DNA from: a bacterium
Lineage (GTDB): Bacteria; Bacillota_I; Bacilli_A; Acholeplasmatales; JAEDCM01
Assembly: GCA_024695185.1 (NCBI GenBank)
Contig: JAILIR010000040.1
Span: 1 to 6,126 of the forward strand
DNA: 6,126 nucleotides
Reading direction: 5' to 3'
Each line of letters opens with the position of its first letter. The stretch's first letter is position 1. The notes beneath the pieces were generated by a model, which was given only the letters and a program-made list of their open reading frames with translations, made no database searches and was not told the origin of the DNA. The translations under genes and the position numbers were made by a program. Shown piece after piece: positions 1-6,115 of this stretch.

Positions 1-359
<359 letters not shown>

Positions 360-433
360 TTTTATGTTTTGTTTGTTTTTATTGATTCATTTAATTCGCT
401 TTGCGTTTTTTTCTTTTTTGCCTGTCTATGTTC

Positions 434-475
434 AGTTTTCAAAGACCTATTTTTTCACACGTTTTTATCCGCGTG
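434..475 (-). promoter_or_regulatory. rRNA leader boxB-like hairpin and boxA antitermination site
   Basis: Between promoter P2 and the 16S gene, the leader RNA contains a boxB-like hairpin: CACGCG (475-470) pairs with CGTGTG (461-456) around an A-rich loop. It is followed by a boxA-like element at 449-434 whose core reads TCTTTGAAAACT. This is the same core as the B. subtilis rRNA boxA, which NusB/NusE bind to make RNA polymerase resist Rho and premature termination. The order boxB then boxA, just downstream of the start point, is the classical rrn leader layout. Function is inferred from sequence and position. Confidence 0.75.
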
Positions 476-482
476 CTTTTTT

Positions 483-511
483 ATTTTAACACCTTACAAA
501 TAGTTTGTCAA
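483..511 (-). promoter_or_regulatory. rRNA operon promoter P2 (sigma-A)
   Basis: On the minus strand there is a perfect -35 TTGACA (511-506), a 17 bp spacer, and a -10 TAAAAT (488-483). A run of A/T tracts at about 512-540 sits where an UP element would lie. The predicted start, about 7 nt past the -10, is the G at 476. A G start fits low-GC Firmicute rRNA promoters, which respond to the initiating GTP pool. The promoter faces the 16S gene and lies about 120 nt from its mature 5' end. Confidence 0.85.
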
Positions 512-581
512 TATGATTTTTCCTTTTTTTATTTATTTTTTTAATAATATATTAATAGATTTTTATAGGGTGTGTATTTCT

Positions 582-610
582 ATTATACTCTTACTTGTTT
601 TTTATTTGAA
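582..610 (-). promoter_or_regulatory. possible upstream rRNA promoter P1
   Basis: A perfect -10 TATAAT (587-582) lies 17 bp downstream of a poor -35, TTCAAA (610-605, 4 of 6 matches). Its -10 is 99 bp upstream of the P2 -10, the kind of spacing seen between tandem rrn promoters in Bacillus. It is also placed just after the terminator of the preceding gene. The weak -35 and the very AT-rich surroundings make a chance match possible. Confidence 0.4.
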
Positions 611-611
611 G

Positions 612-649
612 AAAAAAATAAAGCAAGAATTAATTTTCTTGCCTTATTT
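612..649 (-). terminator. intrinsic terminator of the membrane-anchored protein gene
   Basis: On the minus strand a 14 bp inverted repeat (649-636 pairing with 629-616, including one G·U) closes on a 6-base loop. It is followed by a run of seven T (618-612), part of which overlaps the end of the stem. It begins 6 nt after the TAG stop at 656. It would separate this gene from the downstream rRNA promoters. Confidence 0.9.
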
Positions 650-655
650 CTTATT

Positions 656-1561
656 CTATCCGCAAATCATTCCTATTTTGCCATTTTTATAACCATCTGC
701 TCCAATTACTTCTGTTCCACTAACAATTTCATTACTGCTATTTACTTCAGCTACTCCTACTTTTCCTAAATAAGAAATAGCATCACTTATCGCGTTACCA
801 AGCGATTCGCCGTATCCAGCTAAATCATCGTTTTCTGTAGATATAGATCTTAAAATAGCATTTGCAAATGGAGTATCTACATCATTTATAAAAATGTTCT
901 TATAAGTTAAATCTAGTGTTCCTTCACTAGTTATTTCAACACTATAATAAGAAACCAAATATACTTCTTTTGGCATTCCAATAAATCTTGAAACAAATGA
1001 TGGAATAGCTTTTTCTAGATTTTTCTTAAATTCTGATATATCAACCTTATAAACAACTCTCATTTCTTTTTTATTTCCATAGAAACTAATTTCGGCAATG
1101 CTGAAATTGAAATCAGTTAATGTTCCAGCATCTCCCTGCATATAGCTTAAAGAATTATTTAAGATATAAGCAATTGTTGTATCACTATATTCATAATAAT
1201 GTGTTTGATGACTATCAAGTCCTATAGAATATAGCTTTTCAAAATCATATTTATCATCTGTGATTAAATCAAATGTTGTAAATATAGGATCCATTTCTTC
1301 ATTTGCCTTACTTCCATCTATTGGATTAGTAACAACATTCTTCTTATCTTTAATATCATTAAAGTCGTTAATCATTGTCTTTATTTTAATATCACCAATT
1401 CCTAAATCGTTGCAAGACTTACCATTTATAATTTGTTTATCTCCAACTTTTAGTTTATTTGGTGTCATATTAATAAGTATTATTCCAATAACAAGTAAAA
1501 CAATACATGTAAAGACTAAAAAGATAACTAAACCTATTATTAATTTTATTAATCCTTTCAT
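656..1561 (-). CDS. hypothetical protein with one N-terminal membrane anchor (301 aa)
   Basis: I do not recognise this protein. The frame is open from a TTG at 1600, but the ATG at 1561 is preferred. GGGAG lies 8 nt upstream of it, and the product then begins with MKGLIK and a clean transmembrane helix (about residues 4-30). No lipobox or clear signal peptidase site follows the helix, so it probably stays anchored with the roughly 270-residue remainder outside the cell. That part is polar and mixed alpha/beta in appearance. It has two cysteines, near residue 50 and at the penultimate position (ending ICG), that might pair. I see no catalytic motif, sortase signal or repeats. It is a single-gene unit: it has its own terminator, and the operon upstream ends in another terminator only about 40 nt before the ATG. 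A TATAAT at 1588-1583 may be its own -10. It is likely a lineage-restricted surface protein, and no function can be assigned. Confidence 0.85.
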   Translation of the reverse strand: MKGLIKLIIGLVIFLVFTCIVLLVIGIILINMTPNKLKVGDKQIINGKSCNDLGIGDIKIKTMINDFNDIKDKKNVVTNPIDGSKANEEMDPIFTTFDLITDDKYDFEKLYSIGLDSHQTHYYEYSDTTIAYILNNSLSYMQGDAGTLTDFNFSIAEISFYGNKKEMRVVYKVDISEFKKNLEKAIPSFVSRFIGMPKEVYLVSYYSVEITSEGTLDLTYKNIFINDVDTPFANAILRSISTENDDLAGYGESLGNAISDAISYLGKVGVAEVNSSNEIVSGTEVIGADGYKNGKIGMICG

Positions 1562-1582
1562 ATTATCACTCCCAGTAAATAT

Positions 1583-1588
1583 ATTATA
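1583..1588 (-). promoter_or_regulatory. possible -10 element for the membrane-anchored protein gene
   Basis: A perfect TATAAT lies 21 nt upstream of the preferred ATG (1561), leaving room for a start point and the GGGAG ribosome binding site at about 1569-1573. No good -35 exists at 16-18 bp; that position falls inside the preceding terminator stem and T-run. The gene may therefore have a weak or activator-dependent promoter, or be transcribed partly by read-through. Confidence 0.35.
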
Positions 1589-1598
1589 CTCTTTTTTC

Positions 1599-1625
1599 AA
1601 AAAAAAGTTAGAATGAATCTAACTT
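1599..1625 (-). terminator. intrinsic terminator of the ligase-symporter-amidohydrolase operon
   Basis: AAGTTAGA (1625-1618) pairs with TCTAACTT (1612-1605) around a 5-base loop, followed by a run of T down to 1599. It begins 4 nt after the TAA stop of the amidohydrolase gene. With only 8 A/T-rich base pairs it looks of moderate strength. Confidence 0.85.
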
Positions 1626-1629
1626 CTTT

Positions 1630-2463
1630 TTAAATATTTAAGTTTAATAATCTAATTGCATTTTTATACATGATGTTTTCAAAATCTTCTTTAGCAATTT
1701 TCTTATATGAATTTATTACTTCAACAGATTCTTTTTGACTCATCCAAGGGCAGTCAGTAGCAAATAAAATTCTTTTACTACCAAATACATCTATAAACTT
1801 AAGTAAAGTAGCTTCGTCCATCAATGGATAATCTACTTCTTTCATCCTTAAAGTCCCTAAACTAAGCGCTAAATCAAAATATACATCATAGCCTTTGAAT
1901 TCTTCAATTATCATATCCCATTTAAAGGTATAACCCATATGAGCTAGAATAAAAGTTCCCTTATATTCTAATTTAGAAAGTAAGTTTTTTATCCTTTCTG
2001 GTGTTGCTCTTATGACATCTGTAGAACCATAATCTATACCAGAATGAATAATTACCATTAAACCAATTCTAAATGCTTCATTAATGATATTAATCATTTT
2101 TGGATCATCAATAAATGTTGATTGATAATCAGGATGGAACTTTATGCCTTTAATTCCATTATCCTTAAGCCTTTGTAATTCTTCTTTATAATCAGGATAA
2201 TCAGGATGCATTCCACCAAAAGAAATAAATCTATCAAGTTTATTGTTTTCTATTGCACAATCATTTATTTTTTTTACATGTTTTGGATTAGTAATAACAG
2301 GAAGTAATACTGATAAATCAATATTTGCTTCATCCATTGATTTTAATAATCCTTTAATTGTTCCATCTGTTTTAGCAATAAACCCTGCCTTAGCTTCTAA
2401 GTAAGGAATAGTTTTAACTGCTAATTCATCAGGAAAAGAATGAGTATGAAAATCAATAATCAT
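1630..2463 (-). CDS. TIM-barrel metal-dependent amidohydrolase, COG2159/Amidohydro_2 type (277 aa)
   Basis: The protein starts MIIDFHTH, the strand-1 HxH metal-binding motif (His6, His8) of the amidohydrolase superfamily. Further along are KFHP (Lys108, His110), VIIHSG (His140), ILAHMG (His175) and LFATDCPW (Asp237). This set matches the Amidohydro_2 group, which includes ACMSD-type and gamma-resorcylate-type non-oxidative decarboxylases and some hydrolases. Length is full for the family, and all expected metal and acid/base residues are present, so it should be an active cytoplasmic, probably zinc or manganese, enzyme. There is no signal peptide. Its ATG overlaps the symporter stop by one base (TAATG), with GAGG 7 nt upstream inside the symporter gene, so translation is probably coupled. 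As last gene of an operon with an acid:CoA ligase and a transporter under a T-box, it likely acts on the imported compound or its derivative. Whether it hydrolyses or decarboxylates cannot be told from sequence. Confidence 0.92.
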   Translation of the reverse strand: MIIDFHTHSFPDELAVKTIPYLEAKAGFIAKTDGTIKGLLKSMDEANIDLSVLLPVITNPKHVKKINDCAIENNKLDRFISFGGMHPDYPDYKEELQRLKDNGIKGIKFHPDYQSTFIDDPKMINIINEAFRIGLMVIIHSGIDYGSTDVIRATPERIKNLLSKLEYKGTFILAHMGYTFKWDMIIEEFKGYDVYFDLALSLGTLRMKEVDYPLMDEATLLKFIDVFGSKRILFATDCPWMSQKESVEVINSYKKIAKEDFENIMYKNAIRLLNLNI

Positions 2464-4139
2464 TATTTTTCCTCTGCTAGAACTGTATCATCAGTCGGAG
2501 ATTCTTCAATAACTCCTTCTGATTTTTGTTCTTCCATCTTATCGTATTGATCAGCATCTTCATAAGCAGTTGAAATTTCTTCAGCAAATTCTTTATCAAT
2601 TTCATATGCTCTAAATAATTCTTCAACAAGTTCATGATCAGGTTTCTTAGTAAATGAACTAACAATTGGTACAATAGCAAAGCCAATTAACATTCCTAAT
2701 ACACCCATATAAATTGAATCTGAGAAATCGAACCATAAAATCTTGAAATCTTCTCCATTAATTGTTAAATGTGAAGCGATTTGTGGATGAACGCCAGCTA
2801 AACTTAAGATTAAGCCTAAAACTGAGATACCTACACCAGCAACAAAGCAAGCCCATACTGATGCCTTTGTTGTTTTCTTCCAATATAAGCCAAATAAGAA
2901 TGGAGCTAAGAAAGCACCTGAAATAGCACCCCAAGAAATACCCATTAGGGAAGCTATATCTTTCTTTAAATTAGCAGGTACTCCATCGCTACTTGTAAGA
3001 ATAGCTATTCCAGCACTAACAGCAATAAATACTACTACTAATACTCTAAGCCATGTCATCTTTTTCTTTTCACTACAATTTTTATTTCTATCAATTAAAT
3101 CAAATGTAACTGTAGCACTTGATGTATGAACAAGTCCTGCAAGGGTAGACATACTAGCAGCAAGCACTAACACAATTACAATAGCAACTATAACAACATT
3201 TAAACTAGATACCATCTTAGTAATTACATTACCTTTATTGACACCTTCTGCCATAAATAATTGTCCAAATCCACCTAAGAAATAACATCCACCAGCAACT
3301 ACTACAGCAAATATTGTTGAAATTAAAGCACCTTTTTGAATTTGTTTTCCATCATTAATAGCATAGAATTTACCAACCATTTGAGGTAATCCCCAGCATC
3401 CTAGAGATGTTAATAATACAACAAATATTAAGTGTACTGGATCAGGTCCAAAGATGGATGCAAATTGCCATCCTTTATTTGATAGTTCACCAATTGATTT
3501 AGTTAAACCACCATTTTGCATTAATACACCAACAACTACTAAACAAATACCAACTAACATAATAATACCTTGTACAAATGAGTTAATTGCAGTACTCATT
3601 AGCCCACCAACAATTACATATGCACCTGTAGCAACAGATATAATTAGAATCCATACCCAATATGGAACTGCATCAGAGAAACAGTTTGAAAATAGTGTTC
3701 CTAAGCCATTATACAAGGCTGCAGTATATGGAATTAAGAAGATAAATACAATCAATGCAGCTACAATCTTTAAGCCTTTTGATTGAAATCTCTTACCAAA
3801 GAAATCAGGCATTGTTGCACTCTTCATCTTTTGGGTTACTTGTCTAGTACGTTTACCTAAAACCTTCCAAGCAAGTAAACTACCTATAAATGCATTACCT
3901 AAACCAATCCATAGTGCTGATACACCAAATAATAAACCGAAACTACCAGCATAACCAATAAATATTACGGCTGAAAAGTAACTAGTACCATATGCAAAAG
4001 CACTTAACCATGGTCCTACTTTTCTACCACCAAGTACGAAGTCATTTGAGTTTGCAGCCTTTTTTCTACAATAAAATCCAATGTAGAATGTTACAGCAAA
4101 GAAAATGACAATGAATAAAATCTTAATAAACAAATCCAT
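2463..4139 (-). CDS. sodium:solute symporter, SSS family (558 aa)
   Basis: This is an integral membrane protein with about 13 hydrophobic segments, first at residues 3-22 and last at about 474-495. It belongs to the SSS family (TC 2.A.21; PutP, PanF, SGLT relatives), which couples solute uptake to the Na+ gradient. The family signature is visible in the FVLGGRKVGPWLSAFAYGTS stretch (34-53). AASMSTLAG (327-335) corresponds to the PutP segment whose Ser/Thr pair coordinates Na+. The substrate cannot be read from sequence; members carry proline, pantothenate, sugars, and short or aromatic carboxylates. Position between a CoA ligase and an amidohydrolase argues for a carboxylic acid. After the last helix there is a hydrophilic tail (about 498-558) rich in Glu and Asp, predicted cytoplasmic. 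The ATG at 4139 has AGGAGG 9 nt upstream, and that site overlaps the stop codon of the ligase gene (TAGGAGG), giving a 14 nt intergenic gap. Confidence 0.95.
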   Translation of the reverse strand: MDLFIKILFIVIFFAVTFYIGFYCRKKAANSNDFVLGGRKVGPWLSAFAYGTSYFSAVIFIGYAGSFGLLFGVSALWIGLGNAFIGSLLAWKVLGKRTRQVTQKMKSATMPDFFGKRFQSKGLKIVAALIVFIFLIPYTAALYNGLGTLFSNCFSDAVPYWVWILIISVATGAYVIVGGLMSTAINSFVQGIIMLVGICLVVVGVLMQNGGLTKSIGELSNKGWQFASIFGPDPVHLIFVVLLTSLGCWGLPQMVGKFYAINDGKQIQKGALISTIFAVVVAGGCYFLGGFGQLFMAEGVNKGNVITKMVSSLNVVIVAIVIVLVLAASMSTLAGLVHTSSATVTFDLIDRNKNCSEKKKMTWLRVLVVVFIAVSAGIAILTSSDGVPANLKKDIASLMGISWGAISGAFLAPFLFGLYWKKTTKASVWACFVAGVGISVLGLILSLAGVHPQIASHLTINGEDFKILWFDFSDSIYMGVLGMLIGFAIVPIVSSFTKKPDHELVEELFRAYEIDKEFAEEISTAYEDADQYDKMEEQKSEGVIEESPTDDTVLAEEK

Positions 4140-4153
4140 TTTAAAATTTCCTC

Positions 4154-5788
4154 CTATTTAGTTGTTTGTTTTTCAACTAATCTTCCACCGCAATACTTTT
4201 CACGTAATTTAGGTTTTTCAATCTTGCCCGTAGGATTACGTGGAATATCAGCAAAGATAATCTTTCTAGGTCTCTTGTATCTAGGCATACCTTCACAGAA
4301 TTTATTAATTTCATCTTCTGTTAGAGTAAAGCCATCTTTAACTTCAATTACAGCTGTAGCAATCTCACCTAATCTATCATCAGGCATACCGATAACCGCT
4401 ACATCACGAACTTTATCATTCTTTCTAATGAAGTTTTCTATTTCTACTGGATATAAGTTTTCACCACCAGTAATAATAACATCTTTCTTTCTATCAACTA
4501 AATAGATAAATCCATCTTCATCAAGCTTAGCCATATCACCTGTATATAGCCAACCATCTTTTAAAATTTCTTTTGTTGCTTCTTCGTTATGGTAATAACA
4601 TAACATTACTCCAGGTCCTTTTACAGCAAGTTCTCCAACTTCTCCTTGCTTAACTGGATTATCATGTTCATCTACTACCTTAGTTTCCCATAAGTAACCA
4701 GCCTTACCAATAGCACCAACTTTATCTATATTTTCAATTCCTAGATGTACACAACCAGGTCCAATTGATTCTGATAAACCATAGTTAGTATCATATTCAT
4801 GGTTAGGGAATACCTTCTTCCATCTAGCAATTAATGATGGTGGTACAGGTTGAGCACCTATATGCATTAATCTCCAGCTAGATAAATCATAATCAGCTAG
4901 TTTTAAATCTCCTCTATCAATAGAGTCTAATATATCTTGTACCCATGGTACTAATAACCAAACAATTGTTGCACCTTCATCACTTGCTGCATGGAAAATC
5001 CATTCAGGTTTAACTCCTCTAAGTAAAACACCCTTACTTGCCGAGATTAAACTACCAAACCAGTGCATCTTAGCACCTGTATGATAAAGTGGTGGAATAC
5101 ATAAGAATACATCATCTTTAGTTTGCTTATGATGATTTTGTTCTGTTCTACAAGAATTTATTAATGCTCTATGAGCATGTAGTATAGCTTTAGGGAATCC
5201 TGTAGTTCCACTAGAGAAATATATAGCTGCATAATCATCTTCTGTTAAATCGATAACAGGCTTTCTAGATGTATAATATTTTATTTGTTCTTCATAATTC
5301 TTAGCAAAAGGAACATCTTCATTACCAACAAATATCATATTCTTAACTCTTGGAACATTATCCTTGATTGCACTAACACGTTCAATGAATTCTGGCCCAA
5401 AGATTAGCATATCAACATCAGCTAATTCTAAGCAATACTTTATTTCTTCAGCTGCATATCTATAATTTAGTGGTACAGCTAGTGCACCTGTTTTTAAAAC
5501 ACCAAAATAAATTGGAAGCCATTCAAGACAGTTCATTAGTAAAATGGCTACTTTATCACCTTTTTTGATGCCCATGCTTAAAATCATATTAGCAATTCTA
5601 TTACTTGTTCTATTAAAGTCTTCCCAAGTAATACTTCTTCTATATTGCTTAGCAGCAACAGGCTCTACAAGGCTAAATTCTTTCCATGTCTTGTATTGAT
5701 CAGGCTTTTTAGTAGGGTTAATTTCAACTAATGCCTCATCATCAGGATATTGCCATGCATTCCTTTCTAAAAGTTCAGTTATAATCAT
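4154..5788 (-). CDS. acyl/aryl-acid:CoA ligase, ANL (AMP-binding) superfamily (544 aa)
   Basis: The gene encodes a full-length class I adenylate-forming enzyme, which activates a carboxylic acid with ATP to an acyl-AMP and then to the CoA thioester. Core motifs appear in order: the P-loop SSGTTGFPK (192-200), PLYHTGA (233-239), NYGLSES (335-341), YTGD (415-418), DRKKD (432-436), GGENLYPVEIE (441-451) and the PTGK loop with the catalytic lysine at about 522. GGENLYP and PTGK are typical of acyl-CoA synthetases rather than peptide-synthetase A domains, and no carrier-protein domain follows. The N-terminal region carries an extra polar stretch (about 25-50) before the usual ITWEDF strand. The acid cannot be predicted reliably; fatty, aromatic and carnitine-like acids are all handled by relatives. 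The ATG at 5788 is preceded by AAAGGAG about 7 nt upstream. It is the first gene after the T-box terminator, so its transcription should depend on uncharged tRNA. Confidence 0.95.
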   Translation of the reverse strand: MIITELLERNAWQYPDDEALVEINPTKKPDQYKTWKEFSLVEPVAAKQYRRSITWEDFNRTSNRIANMILSMGIKKGDKVAILLMNCLEWLPIYFGVLKTGALAVPLNYRYAAEEIKYCLELADVDMLIFGPEFIERVSAIKDNVPRVKNMIFVGNEDVPFAKNYEEQIKYYTSRKPVIDLTEDDYAAIYFSSGTTGFPKAILHAHRALINSCRTEQNHHKQTKDDVFLCIPPLYHTGAKMHWFGSLISASKGVLLRGVKPEWIFHAASDEGATIVWLLVPWVQDILDSIDRGDLKLADYDLSSWRLMHIGAQPVPPSLIARWKKVFPNHEYDTNYGLSESIGPGCVHLGIENIDKVGAIGKAGYLWETKVVDEHDNPVKQGEVGELAVKGPGVMLCYYHNEEATKEILKDGWLYTGDMAKLDEDGFIYLVDRKKDVIITGGENLYPVEIENFIRKNDKVRDVAVIGMPDDRLGEIATAVIEVKDGFTLTEDEINKFCEGMPRYKRPRKIIFADIPRNPTGKIEKPKLREKYCGGRLVEKQTTK

Positions 5789-5810
5789 AATCTCACTCCT
5801 TTATTAATAT

Positions 5811-5837
5811 AAAAAAAACGCCTTTCAAATTGAAAGG
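5811..5837 (-). terminator. T-box regulated intrinsic terminator
   Basis: CCTTTC (5837-5832) pairs with GAAAGG (5826-5821), and ACG/CGT extends the stem with one bulged T. Eight T follow (5818-5811). It ends 22 nt before the ligase start codon. The left arm of the hairpin is also needed for the antiterminator, so the two structures exclude each other. Confidence 0.93.
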
Positions 5838-5862
5838 ACGTAAAATACGTGGTACCACCTTT
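5833..5862 (-). promoter_or_regulatory. T-box antiterminator
   Basis: AAAGG (5862-5858) pairs with CCTTT (5837-5833). The conserved 7-base bulge TGGTACC (5857-5851) then faces an upper helix ACGT (5850-5847)/ACGT (5841-5838). The bulge bases UGGU are the site that would pair with the ACCA end of an uncharged tRNA. Use of CCTTT here removes the terminator arm. Confidence 0.88.
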
Positions 5863-6053
5863 TTTTATTATTATATAAAATAATAACCTCATTATCTCTA
5901 TAACGGGAGAACCCGGAGAAGCCTACTTAGTTTCAACCTTCTGCTCCAAAAATGTATTCAAAATTATCCTCTAATTGCTTTACACCAACCAGCAACTCTC
6001 TAAATAGATAAAATAATTTTTACTTCTTTTTTATCATCGCATTTACAAAATCA

Positions 6054-6082
6054 ATATTATCATTTTAGATAATAATTGTCAA
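6054..6082 (-). promoter_or_regulatory. sigma-A promoter of the T-box operon
   Basis: A perfect TTGACA (6082-6077), an exact 17 bp spacer and a -10 TAATAT (6059-6054, 5 of 6 matches) lie directly upstream of Stem I. Transcription should start near 6047, shortly before the Stem I base. The promoter begins just 2 nt beyond the T-run of the upstream gene's terminator, so the operon is compactly but clearly separated from its neighbour. Confidence 0.88.
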
Positions 6083-6083
6083 T

Positions 6084-6115
6084 AAAAAAACCATTAAATA
6101 TAAAATCTAATGGTT
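6084..6115 (-). terminator. intrinsic terminator of a gene beyond the right edge
   Basis: AACCATTA (6115-6108) pairs with TAATGGTT (6096-6089) around an 11-base AT-rich loop, followed by a run of T ending at 6084. The T-run is on the minus strand, so it should end a leftward gene that lies outside the window. No coding sequence of that gene is visible in the last 11 bases. Confidence 0.8.

Larger units (their letters stand above)
5811..6047 (-). promoter_or_regulatory. T-box riboswitch leader, predicted tyrosine (UAC) specifier
   Basis: The leader RNA upstream of the ligase gene has all parts of a T-box that senses uncharged tRNA. In Stem I, TGC pairs with GCA at the base, then come the K-turn bases GATGA (6038-6034) opposite GGA, and an A-run/T-run helix. 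The specifier loop follows, with AGTA (6024-6021) on one side and GAA-TAC-A (5959-5953) on the other. It is capped by the helix AAAATTATTT (6020-6011) with GGATAATTTT (5969-5960). Above are AGAGAG (6001-5996) and a GGTG distal loop closed by TTGC/GCAA. Stem III is CGGG/CCCG (5915-5904). The T-box AGGTGGTACCACG is at 5860-5848. The specifier reads UAC, Tyr, followed by the usual purine. The T-box UGGU would pair with ACCA, a tRNA with discriminator A, as in tRNA-Tyr. Uncharged tRNA should permit read-through into the operon. T-box identity is near certain; Tyr specificity is strong inference. Confidence 0.96.

Noticed and set aside
572..769. A 65-residue plus-strand open frame.
   Set aside because: It spans the terminator and the 3' end of the minus-strand gene; the Phe/Tyr-rich composition reflects AT-rich DNA and no start signal is seen.
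1562..1600. A longer form of the membrane-anchored protein starting at TTG 1600 (13 extra residues).
   Set aside because: TTG is a poor start, the region before it is the terminator T-run with no ribosome binding site, and the extra residues are polar ahead of a normal membrane-helix start. The ATG at 1561 has GGGAG at good spacing, and the TATAAT falls within the extension.
1260..1616. A 118-residue plus-strand open frame with hydrophobic character.
   Set aside because: It is antisense to the membrane-anchored protein gene, lacks a ribosome binding site, and its hydrophobicity is the mirror of that gene's codon pattern.
2477..2686. A 69-residue minus-strand frame overlapping the symporter tail.
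   Set aside because: It is a shifted frame of the Glu-rich tail, giving a Leu/Lys-rich artefact with no ribosome binding site.
3454..3786. A 110-residue plus-strand open frame.
   Set aside because: It is antisense within the symporter gene, whose family assignment is clear; no independent start signal.
4224..4505. A 93-residue plus-strand open frame.
   Set aside because: It is antisense to the conserved C-terminal domain of the CoA ligase, including the GGENLYP and PTGK motifs.
4154..5788. A non-ribosomal peptide synthetase adenylation domain.
   Set aside because: There is no carrier or condensation domain, the gene ends soon after the catalytic-lysine loop, and the GGENLYP and PTGK motifs fit stand-alone acyl-CoA ligases.
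5953..5959. Other readings of the specifier: AAU (Asn), AUA (Ile) or ACA (Thr).
   Set aside because: The flanking helices and the conserved GAA before the codon, plus the purine after it, place UAC in the specifier position; AAU also conflicts with the T-box base U, which calls for discriminator A.
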